A stretch of DNA of 64,000 nt. Source: Glycine soja. Its lineage: Eukaryota > Streptophyta > Magnoliopsida > Fabales > Fabaceae. The position numbers were made by a program, and so were the translations under genes. Below are positions 23,428 through 41,126 of the stretch, one piece after another (positions within the stretch are counted from its first letter, which is position 1; each line of letters starts with the position of its first letter). The stretch spans positions 40,586,038 to 40,650,037 of the forward strand of contig NC_041002.1 in the NCBI RefSeq assembly GCF_004193775.1, in the 5' to 3' direction. Below the pieces are notes generated by a model, which was given only the letters and a program-made list of their open reading frames with translations, was not told the origin of the DNA and ran no database searches.

Positions 23428-24079
23428 TAACTCCTCCCCCTAGGGCATAGATGACCTTGAATGGAAATCCATCCCATTCTCATAAACTATATATACCTCA
23501 AGCATCATTGTTAGAGGTACATGCATTTCTTACATTATATCTTGAGTGGGTTCTTTGCTAACTTAAGCAGCAAAATGTCTTAGTAAATATCTCATTGTTG
23601 CTCATGAAGTTCATAGCCGTGGAGTTTGAATCAAGTCAATCTCACTTCAAGAATATCCACTCAACAGCCACTAGCAAGTTAGACTATGAACCATAGCCTG
23701 CCACACTTCTAACCAAACAAAAAGGGTGGAGCTTCGTGAAGGGGAGGGAGTAGAAGAAAAAAGGGGTACGGAAATAGGAGTGTACTTTAATATTTAAACC
23801 TTAATTTATTTCATTTATTCATAATTTACATTATTTTATAGTTTTATATATTATTTGGATAATGATTAGGTTTTTTAATAATATTTTTGTATTAGGTATA
23901 CTCTTATCAGTTTACAAGTCTATGTGTCACACTTTAGACCCTCCACAAGTTTACATAGACCCAGTCTAACAACTATGCTTACTTCAAATTAACACATCTC
24001 ATGTCAACAATATGAACATTATGCACAAGTTCACAAAATTCAAAAGAATAATGATTAATAACTTGTTTATCATGTTTCA
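23428..24079. other. Flank between the MULE and the AUG7 3' end
   Basis: No gene is recognised. It starts with the right 9-bp target duplication (23428-23436). The AUG7 3' UTR should lie in the first few hundred bases below 24080 on the minus strand. AT-rich motifs that could serve as polyadenylation signals are common at 23790-23880, and none stands out. Confidence 0.4.
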
Positions 24080-30538
<6,459 letters not shown>

Positions 30539-31032
30539 CTTCTGTAAGAACTTATTTCATCTCCCCCTCTCACTTTCTCTTTAGTACAAAACGGTTCCTT
30601 GTGCTCCTCTCAAAATATAAGCAAATAACTGAAAAGAGAAAAGGAAAATACACTAACATTAAACGAGACAATATTAGGATAATTTCAAAAACAAACTCAA
30701 CGAACACCATCAATCACACCAGTCCATAGATCTGAAAATTAATAAAACCACATAGTGAATCACAATTTTAAACACATTTCAAATGCAGTCCGTATTTCCA
30801 GAAGAATCCGAAACAAAATCAAATTCTGGAACAATTCAGAAATGAGAAATCTGAAATTTGATATTGGCAAATGCACAAAACGGATCTACCGCACTCGCAA
30901 TTACAATGCCGGCGACGGTATTGAGTCAAGCCTGACTGTGAGACGCATATCTATTCACGGAAACTACAATATACGTGGAAGGAATTAGAGGTGAAAAGTC
31001 AAATGCGAATCGGTAAAGGATCGAGCGGTTAC

Positions 31033-31190
31033 CTGAGAAATGGAGTTGTTCGTCTCAGGTTTCGTGCCGTCGAGATCGAAGGCGGCGGGAATAACGGCGT
31101 CGAATCGGAGCGAAGGGCGATAACGATGTTTGAGAGAGAAAAGCCGGTAGTGTGTATGCGTAGAATGGAGAATGATGAGTAACCAATCAC
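31033..31190 (-). other. AUG7: AUG7 5' UTR exon
   Basis: A donor CTCAG/GTAACC at 31033/31032 and an acceptor CTTACAG at 30542 bracket an intron of about 490 bp just before the start codon exon, so the leader is spliced. The transcription start near 31190 is a guess from sequence character; no sharp TATA box is seen upstream. Confidence 0.5.
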
Positions 31191-31219
31191 CCCCGTTTTC
31201 TGTTTGGAAGGTGTTCACA

Positions 31220-32100
31220 CTGTTGTTACTCTAACTAGAGATTTCAAGTTTAACTTGTGTAGAATTCCCATTGTGTCCCCACACTTGTCTAACTTCTCTT
31301 TACGAGTTTGTTTTTAATTTTTAAATGTATTTTTTAAAATAAAAGGCATTCCACAAACTAGACTTGGAGTAATTTTGAAACATATTTACATACATTTTAA
31401 AAATCAACAAAACAGTCAATTTGATTTTAGGTTTAAAAAACACACTCTTACTATCACCATTATTTTAGTGTCATTATCATTGTCATTATTGCCATTGTTA
31501 TTGTTATTATTTACGATTAATGTCATCAGTTCCATTAATATTTGTCATTGTCATCATTATCATCATTTGTTGTTTTTTTCTAATTATTATTTTCATCGTC
31601 ATAATCACCATTATTATTGTAATTATTGATCATCGTTATCCCACCGCCACTGTTGTCACCACTTTATTCATTTTTAATTTTCAACAACTTTTTAAAACAA
31701 AAAAAAATTGAAACTAAAAATCAAAACAGATTTGAAATGTGCAAAAGTAAAAATATTTTTTGTTTCAATTTTTAGTTTTAAAAATACACCAAATTTGTTT
31801 CAATTTTTAGTTTTAAAAATACACCAAATTGTTTTATTTGCTGGCATACTCGAAATTTGCTGAAGGTATGCACAAATTTATCAAAATTTAGTTGAGGAAT
31901 CGAATAATTCTTTCACTGGAAGCATTCCTTTGTCCCTTTTCACAATCTCAACAACAAATTCAACCAAAATTATTATAAAATCATTAACTTTAGCATCTCT
32001 TGGATAAAAACTTAAAATAAGTTAAGTTTATGTTTTTTTAACACAAAAGAAATAATATAAAAAATTAGATAATTATTATGTAATTTCGGTATATAAACGA
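31220..32100. repeat. Upstream AUG7 flank: CAT/ATT microsatellite and 35-bp tandem duplication
   Basis: 31440-31640 is an imperfect trinucleotide tract (TCATTATCATTGTCATTATT and similar), rich in CAT/ATT. At 31760-31829 a 35-bp unit (TTGTTTCAATTTTTAGTTTT ...) occurs twice head to tail. No gene is recognised. Confidence 0.65.
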
Positions 32101-32101
32101 A

Positions 32102-32620
32102 TGTGAATCATGCAGGTTTTGATAATGTCAAAAAGAATTTGCTTGATAATGATTGTCATCATCAAAAAGGGGAAAATGTGAATAATGCAGGTTTTGATGA
32201 TACTGAGAAGAATTCACTTGATAATGATTGTCATCATCAAAAAGGGGGAGAATGTGAATGCATGAATATATAATTTTGATGATGCCAAAGAATAATCAAA
32301 CAAGGTTGCTTTCAAGATTACTTCAACATACATTCAAAGGTTAAACATTGCTTCGAGATTAATACAAGGATGCTCCAACAAACAAGCATTACTTCAAGAT
32401 TAATTCAAGATCAAGTTTTTGCCTCAAAACAAGTGTTTCCAAGAGATCAAGGCTCTGGTAATCGATTACTAGGTAGTGTAATCGATTACCAGAAGACAAT
32501 TTTGAAAAATCAGCTTTTGGAAGAGTTTTAAAATTTGAATTTAAAAGTTGTAATCAATTACCATTGATGTGTAATTGATTACCAGCAATAAAACTCTTGA
32601 AATTTAAATTTAAATTCCAA
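32102..32620 (+). repeat. Polypurine tract and LTR edge, repeated three times, then LTR body
   Basis: The unit TGTGAAT...CAGGTTTTGATxATxx ... TCATCATCAAAAAGGGG recurs with starts at 32102, 32177 and 32253 (periods 75 and 76). The final copy has CAAAAAGGGGGAGA, a typical copia-type polypurine tract, directly before TGTGAATGCATG, a plausible LTR start. The LTR body to 32620 contains two TAATCGATTA-type palindrome pairs (32458/32478 and 32550/32571). Confidence 0.6.
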
Positions 32621-32622
32621 TA

Positions 32623-33023
32623 ATGTCTTCTAACTATGGTTTATCTATTTATTTTGATGAACTCCAAGATGCATTCAATGATTTGCATAAAGAATCTGTC
32701 AAACTTGCCAAATCAATTTCATATTCTAAGAAAACTATTTCAAGTTTAGAAAAGAAAATTTTGAAATTAAATGAAGAATTAAAAAATCTTAAATTTGAAG
32801 TTAAAATGTTAAAATCAATAGATAAAAACCAATCTTCTACAAAATGCATAATACAAGAAAACAATAAAGCATCACATTCATGTGAATGTTGTGATAAATT
32901 CAAAGAAGAAATTGAAGTTTTAAAAATTGATCTTGCAAAATTTACTCTTGGTAAAAATAATTTAGACATTATATCAACAAAAGATGCATAAAAAATTCTT
33001 TGTCTTCACTCAAAAGGCTAGTT
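32623..33023 (+). pseudogene. Copia-type gag fragment, left half (interrupted by CACTA)
   Basis: Frame starting MSSNYGLSIYFDELQDAFND, a lysine-rich coiled-coil (SKKTISSLEKKILKLNEELK), then SHSCECCDKFKEEIEVLK and FTLGKNNLDI. This order resembles the gag of soybean copia elements before the zinc knuckle. The frame hits a TAA at about 32989; sequence resembling the continuation runs to 33023, where the CACTA element begins. The right half resumes at 45804. The N-terminal gag is missing. Confidence 0.65.
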
Positions 33024-33054
33024 CACTACTAAAAAAAAAGCTTTCTACATCGCC

Positions 33055-33425
33055 CAATTAACATCGGTTATAGCTAAAACCGATGTTAACGAAAGCGCGG
33101 TGGCATTTTTGTAATTAAATGGAGTTACTTAACATCGGTTTTAGCAAAACCGATGTTAACTACTTCATGTTAACATCGGTTATTTAAAAAACCGATGTTA
33201 ACATGATGTTAAGATGAATATGGTAACATCGGTTTGGGCAAAACCGATGTTAACTTCATAGAGTTAACATCAGTTTTGAGGGAGCTGATGTTAAGGAGTT
33301 GATTTTAACATCGGTTTGTTAAAAAACCGATGTAATGTATTTGATGTTAACATCAGTTTTTACAAAACCGATGTTAAGTATATTTAGTTAACATCGGTTA
33401 TCCATAAAAAACCGATGTTATTGTG
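33055..33425. repeat. CACTA left subterminal array
   Basis: Seven or so AACATCGGTT units paired with complementary AACCGATGTT units across 5-10 bp gaps, for example at 33060-33090, 33129-33160, 33172-33200 and 33224-33253. These match the right array and are the likely binding sites of the TNP1-like protein (family knowledge). Confidence 0.85.
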
Positions 33426-33549
33426 TTTATAAGTTAAAAAAAATAGAGATTTCAGAAGTCGCGCGCGTTCGAAAACCTTGCCCTACCTCTTCTCTTTGTC
33501 ATCCTCCTGCCTGAAATTGCTGTCCGCCCGAAATCTGCCGGAAACTGCT

Positions 33550-33700
33550 CCGTCGACACCCACATTGTCATTGGTCGAACCCACAAAACCCCCTACACTA
33601 CCGGAAAACCCACATTGTCGTCGCTGGAACCCACAGAACCCCCTAGCTGCCGGAAAACCCATATTTTCGTCGCTCGAACCCCACAGAACCCACATTGTCC
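33550..33700 (+). repeat. Three-copy minisatellite in the CACTA 5' region
   Basis: A unit of about 48 bp (ACCCACATTGTCGTCGCTGG ... CCGGAAAA) occurs nearly three times in tandem with small changes. It is GC-richer than its surroundings. It lies just inside the left array, where the CACTA promoter and leader are expected. The plus frame 33478-33720 is open across it but resembles no protein I know. Confidence 0.6.
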
Positions 33701-33724
33701 TGGGTCAAAGAAAACCCTAGATAC

Positions 33725-34645
33725 AGAGTTGCTACTAGGGTGCTGAAACAGTCGTCAGTGCTCAAAGGTCAAACCTTTCTCCGCGAGGTATGTAGGTCAA
33801 ATTCGTGTATGCTAAGTTTCGTTGTGAGTGGTTTGACCCGAATTGGGAGTGCATCGGATAACATTTTGTTTGCGATTGTACAGGCTCCGCTAACGTGCGT
33901 GTGTTGTTGGGTTCTCTTCATCAAGGTAACACTAACTTCTATACTTCATTTGACCTATTTTATTTTTTCTGGGTAGTAATAAGTAATGTTGCATGATTTT
34001 TAGTAAGGTGTTATTCTGTTTGCACTATAACAGAGAATCAACCATGATTTCTGTAGATGGATCCACAGGGTTTTTGAAATTGCCTGCAATTGCTTTAACA
34101 TTTTACTGTCCAACAGAGTGGGCTTCACTATTGTTGTTTTAACATATTTTTTGTTTCTTGAGCAAGTAATGCTTAAGTATAGATAATGTTTTTACCCAAG
34201 TGGATTTAAGGAACTGGGTTGCTTGCTCTGTTTTCTATTTTATTCGTTTAATTGTTGAATGCTTCCAGACTGTGTATAAATTATTCACTTGCCTCATATT
34301 GGCAGTTTCTAAAAGTTCTCATATCCTGTTATTGCAAATTATGCTTGTAACTGTTTTAAATAGTTAACTGTTGATATTAAAATAGGTTATTGCATTTAGT
34401 TATGTTATGATGTGGGATTAAAATAGGTAACTGTTGATAACTGTTTTGGACTATAAAAATAGGTAACTGTTGATATTAAAAACAGTTACCTATTCAAAGT
34501 AACTGGGTTCGTCAGTTCTCATATTCTTGTATTGCATTTAGTTATTATGCTTGTAACTGTTTTACAATAACATATCCTGAAGTGAACTGCTTATCTGAAA
34601 ATGATGAAGGGTTTCAGCCTTTATATTAGGAGAACATATCTTTTG
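33725..34645. other. CACTA interior without a recognised gene
   Basis: AT-rich intron-like sequence with repeated TAACTGTT/AGGTAACTG motifs (34370-34500), including a short inverted pair AACTGTTGATATTAAAA-CAGTTACC. No domain is recognised. It may be leader or intron of the lost TNP2 transcript. Confidence 0.35.
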
Positions 34646-34649
34646 TTCT

Positions 34650-37600
34650 AAATGTAACACCCATTACATGATAAAACCCTGACTAATATTGCTTGCCCAT
34701 TGATTAAGATGAGTTGAGAAATGTTTCTCAAAATGTCTTAGCCAAGTCCAAGTCCAAAAAACAGCTTCATCAAACAATCTGTTAGCATCAAATTCTGCAT
34801 TTGAAAACAGAACTCTGTTTCTGGTTTTCCAAATAGCCCAAGTTACCGCCATCCACCAATATCGCCATCTGTTACTCCTTAATCCTGCTGCCTGGATAGA
34901 TATATGCTGTAGAAAATTCTGTTTCGGCCCAAGAGGAAAGGCAGTTTGTAAGTTTAGCCACGACATCGATTCCCACAAAATTGGTTGGATAAAGACGTAG
35001 TGGAAGAACAAGTGAGATGCCTCCTCTACAGCTTCTCTGCAGAAAGGACATCGCAGATCTTGCAATTGCACTTGTCTCCTATGTAGATTCATCCTTGTTG
35101 GTAGTCTGTCTTCTATTAGCCTCCAAGCAAAAACAGAAATTTTGCTAGGAATTTTAATCCTCCATAGTTCCTTACACCAGTCCTGATGCTGACCCCCTTT
35201 AGAAGCTTCCAAAATCAAATTGTATGCACTACGGGTGGAATATTTCCTTGTTTGATCACCTAACCATTCCCATTCATCCGATCCTTGCGCTGAATGTGTA
35301 TACCTTCAATATCTTTTAAAAAATTGACTACTGACTCAATTTCATTTTCAAACGGCTATCTTCTCCATAGAAATTGCCATTCCCAGCCTGACTGCATGTG
35401 CTATCCCATGTGTCTGATGATTTGGTTTTGCTGTGTAGATATTTGGTACAATCTAGGATACCTCTCAGCTAGAGGTTGCTGCTGCTGATTCCATTTATCT
35501 TCCCAAAGCCTGACCTTATCACCTCCTACAATTTTCCACCTCATGTTGATGTGAACTATGTCTCCATGTTGTGCTGAATTAACAGTTTGTTTTAAATCTT
35601 TCCACCATATAGATTGATACCCTTCCCTTCCTTCTTCATACAAGCTCCTCCAGCCCCCATACTTTGACTCCAACACCCTAGACCAGATTTCTCCCTTCTC
35701 TTGCATATAATTCCATTTCCATTTGGCTAGCAAAGCAAGATTAAAGCTATCAATATCTTTAATCCCCAACCCACCTTTGTCCTTTGGCATACAAACTTGG
35801 TCCCATTTAATCCATGCTATTCTTTTTTGCTCTAGTCCTCCACCCCACAAAAATCTGCGTTGTATCCTTTTGAGCCTTTCCTCCACTGTTTTGGGGATCC
35901 TTCAATGAAAGCAAATTGAGTTTCCTCAATTATTGCTGGCAGCACTCTTCTAATTCTGTTTGCAAGCACCTTGGCCACTATCTTGTACATGCACCCAATT
36001 AAGGATATGGGTCTATATTCTCCCAAATGTTGTGGGTTTGAAATCTTGGGAATGAGAGCTATAAAAGAAGCATTACAGCCTCGGGGAATAGCACCATTAG
36101 CATGGAACTCATGAATATATCGAAATATATCATGCTTCAAAGTATCCCAAAACTGCTTTATGAATCTGAAATTAATACCATCAGGACCTGGGCTCTTGTC
36201 ATTGCCACAATCCCAGACAGCATTTTGAATTTTAGATTCCTGAAATGGTGCCACAAGCATGGAATTCTGCTGATGGTCTAAGGATTTGAAGCTGATGCCA
36301 TCAATTCGAGGTCTCTAAAAATCTGCTTCATGAAATCTGTTGGAGAAGAAGGTTCTGATTTCTTCCTTCACCTTATTAGGTTCATCTGTCCAAACACCTT
36401 CAATGAGAAGTCCTTTGATGCTATTTCTATTTCTATTTGCATTCACCCTGACATGGAAAAATCTTGTGTTGCAGTCTCCTTCCTTTAGCCATCTTGTTCT
36501 TGATTTCTGCCTTAGTAATGTTTCATGGGCTTGGGCAGCCACCCACAAATCTTCCTGCAGCTTCTTCCTTCTTGAAATTTCCAGATCAGTCATTTGTCTA
36601 TGCAAGGTGTCCTCCTCTAGTTTATTAAGCTCTACTTCCAGTTGCTGAACTTTTTTAAAAGTATCCTCATATTCTTCCTTGTTCCATATCTTTAATCTGC
36701 CCTTCAGCCTTTTGATTTTTTTCTTTTAATACATAAGCTCCCCATCCTACAACTTGGACAGAATTCCAGCAATGATTGACTACATCTTTGAAAGACTTAT
36801 CTGTTAGCCAGCAATTTAGAATCCTAAAAGGTTTAGGACCCCAATCCACATTATTAGCTTTAATAAGAATAGGGCAATGATCTGAAAAATTTCTTGCTAA
36901 AGTGAACTGCACACTTTCTGGCCATGTGTCCCTCCATTCAGGGGATATTAATGCCCTGTCTAATCTGCTTTTAGATTCACCATTTGGCCTAAACCAAGTG
37001 TATTGTCTGCCCATATTAGGAACCTCCAATAACTCCATATCTTCAATCCATTCATTGAATTCTTGCATACTATTATCACCCACTAATCTGTCTGATTTTC
37101 CAATTCTTTCATTCGGGTTCCTTATGCAATTAAAATCCCCAAGCACACACCATAGTCTTACTTGAGAGGCTTGTTTCAGCTGTTTCACAGAATCCCACAA
37201 TAGTCTCTTGTTATTTATATCACAGGGAGAGTATACTGTCACAATGCAGATTTTCATGTCTTCTCTGTCGCAAACTCCTTCCAAGAGAATGAAACCATTT
37301 CCAGTGACCTTGTTTTGTAACTTGAAAACTGATTCAGTCCACATGCATAAGATGCCACCAGTTGAATTGATTGCAGGTTGCATCTCCCACTTAACTTCAT
37401 CACTACCCCATATAGCCTGGCATAATGTTCTATCAATGCTATCTTTCTTAGTCTCCTGCAGACATAGCATTTGAATATTTTCTTTGTTGATTAATCTCCT
37501 TATGGCAGCCCATTTTACTCCCTTCCCCAAACCTCTAACATTGTAAGAGGCTATATTCATGGGCCCCTATCATTATCTCCCAACCTCTCAGCTTCCAATC

Positions 37601-37690
37601 TATCTCTGGTTTCCATACTGCTTAATTTTTGTAGAATTTCCCTGTGGTGGACATCCTGACTGTTTCCAGTGGTCACTCCCAATTGTTGGA
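34650..37690 (-). pseudogene. LINE retrotransposon, minus strand, reverse-transcriptase core deleted
   Basis: Order on the minus strand: the end of an ORF1-like segment (37690-37565); an apurinic-type endonuclease from ATG 37560 with SYNVRGLGKG, LCLQETKK, GDFNCIRNP, SRLDRALIS and FSDHCPI; a linker with RQKSRTRWLKEGDCNTRFFH; reverse transcriptase start (NDKSPGPDGINFRFIKQFW, LIPKI, YRPISLIGCMYKI, ETQFAFIEG); then an abrupt jump near 35885 to the post-RT region (QRRFLWGGG, GGLGIKDI); and finally the zinc-binding zf-RVT domain (SVFAWRLIEDRLPT, CPFC, ASHLFFH). The YADD catalytic block is missing at the jump and frameshifts occur, so it is inactive. Confidence 0.85.
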
Positions 37691-37699
37691 TCATTTTCC

Positions 37700-37980
37700 A
37701 CATTTTAAGAGCTTCCTGGGTCTGAATAGAGCCTGCACTTGTCTCCTGTTCTTGATCTGAGTTGATGTCTCCACTTGTCTCCCTCTAGATTTCTGCCTTA
37801 ATAAAGATTCATAAGCTATTGAGGCCTCCCACAATTCTTGTTGTAATTCTCTCTTAGCCTTTATCTCATCATCAGATAGGCTTTTATTAGATGCTAAATC
37901 CTCCACTTCATTGAGCTTCTTCTGAATTTTGTGGATCCTCTTATCATTTATGAATTGTGCAGTGTGCAAATGAAACAACT
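37700..37980 (-). pseudogene. Second LINE fragment
   Basis: A minus frame reads KLNEVEDLASNKSLSDDEIK and SIAYESLLRQKSRGRQVE, the linker region between LINE endonuclease and reverse transcriptase, which appears again (diverged) inside the larger LINE at about 36500. It is therefore a separate, heavily truncated copy lying next to the first. Confidence 0.6.
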
Positions 37981-37989
37981 ACTAGTACT

Positions 37990-38390
37990 ATTGTAGACAA
38001 GTTTCCTTCTCCATTACTCACGGAAAAAGCTAAACCCATTATCATTATTATGGTTCTTCTCTATTTGAATATTGGACAGCCCCTCATATTGTTGATAAAA
38101 GGCTTTAAATACACTGTGGCTAATTTCTGTATGGTTTTTTTAGGGTTATCATTTACTACTGCTAATTGGCGTTGCTGTGGAAGCGCTTTGATTATATCTT
38201 TGAAGCCTCGAACTCAGGTATTTATATGTTTGATTCGAAAACTAATTTGAAATTGTTGTTGTATGCATTACTGGTATATTTGTAACTTATGCTATGCCTG
38301 TCTACATGACCTTTCTTTCATTGGACTGATATGTTCATGCCTTCTGTATATATATGTTGTGACTGCCATGGTCGTTCTCTCTGTCTTCTA
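37990..38390. other. CACTA interior between LINE pieces
   Basis: Contains an exon-like block, 38140-38219, ending CTCGAACTCAG/GTATTT, but with no recognised protein. It may be original CACTA sequence between the LINE insertions. Confidence 0.3.
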
Positions 38391-38394
38391 TTAT

Positions 38395-39529
38395 GTTTTT
38401 TTTTATCAGCAAAATTATAATTTGTATTAATAATTGTGAGTACCAAAGGTACTAAATATACAAGTTAGAAACCAGCAGACTAGCAGAACCATAGGTCCTA
38501 CGAATCAGGTGCCAATCTAAATAGAATACAATAACCCTGCACTGCTACCCTAATCAAAAGATGTTGTTGATAAATTACTAGACCAATAGTTGTAGGGCTG
38601 GGCAGAGCCTTTCTCCAGCTATCTTCTCCGTAAATTCCCTTTAGTTGGGATTCTATCTTTGATCAATCGGCAAACAAATGTTTTTTTTTATCAGCAAAGA
38701 TTTTTTTTTGCTCAGCAAACATATATATGATATATTAATAATGAGTATCAGTGGTACTGAAATTACAAATTTTAGGGGCCAGCTGGTTCCTATTATTATT
38801 AGAAGGAACAAAGCCAGCACCATAGCACCCTGCTACCTAACCCATGCTACAAGAGTCCAGCCCCCAAACTCCCAAGCTAAGTACAGAAAGCTAGTGTTAG
38901 ATTGGAAGACCATTGATTAAAGTGAACTGAAAAATCTTTCTCGTTGGACTTGAGCCAAGACCAAAGTAATAGCAGAGCATCATCCATAACTTTGCTGCTG
39001 TTGAAACCTTGATTTTGAAAGACTATTCTATTTCTTTGTTGCCAAATGGTCCACGTTACTGCAACCCACCAACACTTCCACCTAGTAGACTTTGTGGTCC
39101 CAGTAACCTAATGCCCATGCTGCATAAAGTGCTCCGTTGGGTGTTGAGGAAGTGCAGTGGCTATTCCAATCCAAGATAGTGATTCCCACCATAGAGGTAG
39201 GATCTTACTGCAGTGAAAAAACAAGTGGGCAGCATCCTCCTCATGACTACTGCAGAATGGGCACGTCGTGTCATTCACCACCACTTGCCTCCTACTAAGG
39301 TTCAACTTTGTTGGTAATCTATCCTTAACTAGCCGCCAAGCGAACACTGAGGCTTTAGGTGGAATTTTAAGATTCCAAAGTTCCTTAAAAACCACCTCCT
39401 GATTTATCCCCGTTAGATCTCCCCACAACAGTCCATATGCGCTTTTTGAAGAAAATTTGCCTCCTGGGTCAGGTTTCCACCACCAGATATCAGGTCTGTG
39501 TGGAGAAATTTCCTTATGAGCTATGATAC
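38395..39529 (-). pseudogene. LINE 3' ends (two copies), including zf-RVT domain
   Basis: 39480-39112 on minus encodes WWWKPDPGGKFSSKSAYGL, FKELWNLKIPPKASVFAWRL, CPFCSSHEEDAAHLFFHC, the zf-RVT end of a LINE. Runs of T followed by ATCAGCAAA at about 38397 and 38683 look like two separate LINE 3' poly-A tails read in reverse, so two truncated copies lie here. The insertion edge at about 39529 directly abuts TNP2 coding sequence. Confidence 0.65.
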
Positions 39530-40072
39530 GACATAAACAGGTATTCATTTTACACAAAAGCACAAGATGACAAAAGTACAATGCAGAACAGCGGGGTCAC
39601 CCTAAGGGCTGAATCTCAACACTTTGCAAGTGTCAATGACACCAATCCCTGTGTAGCTTCCATCCCTTACTTTGGGTTCATTGATGAAATTTGGGAGCTT
39701 AATTATGTGAAATTTATAGTATGTGTTTTCAAATGTAAATGGGTTGACAGCAACACCGGTGTGCGCACCGATGATATAGGATTTACCCTAGTAGATCTAA
39801 AGAAACTTGGTTACCACAAGGACCCTTTCATCATGGCAGAACAAGCTAGACAAGTATTTTACGTGCAAGACCCTTGTGATGAAAGGTGGTGCGTGGTTCT
39901 GCAGGGCAAAACAGTTGGTGTTAATGTAGAAGATGATGATTCATACATGGACACCTATGTTAGTCCTTTGACCGCTCAAATCACTGGTAACATTATCGGA
40001 GAAGAAGAAGCTGACGACGTTCATGCAAATCGAAATGATCATGATGAAGGAGAATTGATTAACATCGGCTAA
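39530..40072 (+). pseudogene. TNP2 transposase C-terminal remnant (DUF4216)
   Basis: The frame enters from the LINE edge and reads YSFYTKAQDDKST, QNSGVTLRAESQHFAS, IPYFGFIDEIWELNYV, FKCKWVDSNTGVRTDD, GFTLVDLKKLGYHKDPFIMA and RWCVVLQGKT, the DUF4216 region at the C-terminus of plant CACTA TNP2 transposases. It ends in an acidic tail at TAA 40070-40072. The catalytic Transposase_21 domain is not seen anywhere upstream in the element, so the gene is 5'-truncated by LINE insertion and deletion. Confidence 0.85.
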
Positions 40073-40164
40073 TGTAATTTTCTACAGAGACAGAGGTCAC
40101 CAAACCTAGTAAGTGACAACTACATTTTTCTCTTATTGAGGCATCGGTTTTTTGTTTCAATTTG

Positions 40165-41126
40165 CCTCCTTAGGACTTCATCCAGCTCATGTTTGTCGCC
40201 AGTTTCATCATCCACCACCCTTTTCTTCTCTGGCTTCTCACGTTCATTGTTGTTAAACACATATTTATGCTTTCTTCCCTTCATGTCTTGTTTTATCACA
40301 ACTTTAGCTTAATCTCCCATCTTCAGCATAGTTGAAACTCCTGTCTCATTGTCCAATGCCACACTTTGATGGCCTGTATCTCTTTTCTTCGTATGTTCTA
40401 GTGCTTCAGCTTCAGAATGCATAAAGCAATTAGAATTTCCGAGTGATCACCAAAGGCTTCTGCATCAGCATTGACACTCTCCACCCTCTTTGGTTTATGC
40501 TTCTGTGTTTTCTTCCGTGCCTCCTCGTTATAAATCTCAGCTTTATTCGAGGTTGCACTAGAACGATCACCACCAATCTGTGCTTCTTCCTCGTCTATCA
40601 GGTCAATATCTTTCCTTTCAACTTTTGTTTTGTAAATTACAGTGTAGTTTTCAAAAGCAAAGGTGAAAGGAAAGATATTGAGCTGGTAGAGGAGGAACAG
40701 ACACGGATTCGTGCTGATCCTTCTAGTGGGACCTCCAATAAATCTGAGAATTATAAGGAGGAAGCATGGAAGAAAACACAGAAGCATAAACCAAAGAGGG
40801 TGGAGAGTGTCAGCGCTGATGCAGAAGCCTTTGGTGATTACTCGAAAATTCTGATTGTTCTATGCATTGTGAAGCTGAAGCAGTAGAACATACGAACAAA
40901 AGCGATACAGGCCATCAAAATGTGGCATTGGACAATAAGACAGGAGATTCAACTATGCTGAAGATGGGAGATTCAGCTAAAGTTGTGATCAAACAAGACA
41001 TAAAGGGAAGAAGACATAAATATGGGTTTAACAACAATGAACATGAGAAGGCACAGAAGAAAAGGGTGGTGGATGATGAAACTGCCGACAAACATCAGTT
41101 GGATGAAGTCCTATGAAGATCCTCCT
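40165..41126. repeat. Foldback 1: captured sequence in inverted orientation
   Basis: Left arm 40165-40645 and right arm about 40650-41126 are diverged inverted copies: TAGGACTTCATCCAGCTCAT opens the left arm and GTTGGATGAAGTCCTA closes the right. Each arm has an open frame with the same peptide, THKPKRVESV-like KTQKHKPKRVESVNADAEAF on minus and KTQKHKPKRVESVSADAEAF on plus. The source looks like a lysine-rich, charged plant protein I cannot name. Transcribed RNA could fold into a hairpin of nearly 480 bp. The arms differ by several percent, so this is not a fresh duplication. Confidence 0.75.

Noticed and set aside
31375..31711. Two overlapping hydrophobic ORFs
   Set aside because: Readings of a CAT/ATT microsatellite, which yields Ile/His/Leu runs by chance.
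36340..37474. Plus-strand ORFs across the LINE
   Set aside because: Shadows of the LINE endonuclease and linker on the minus strand.
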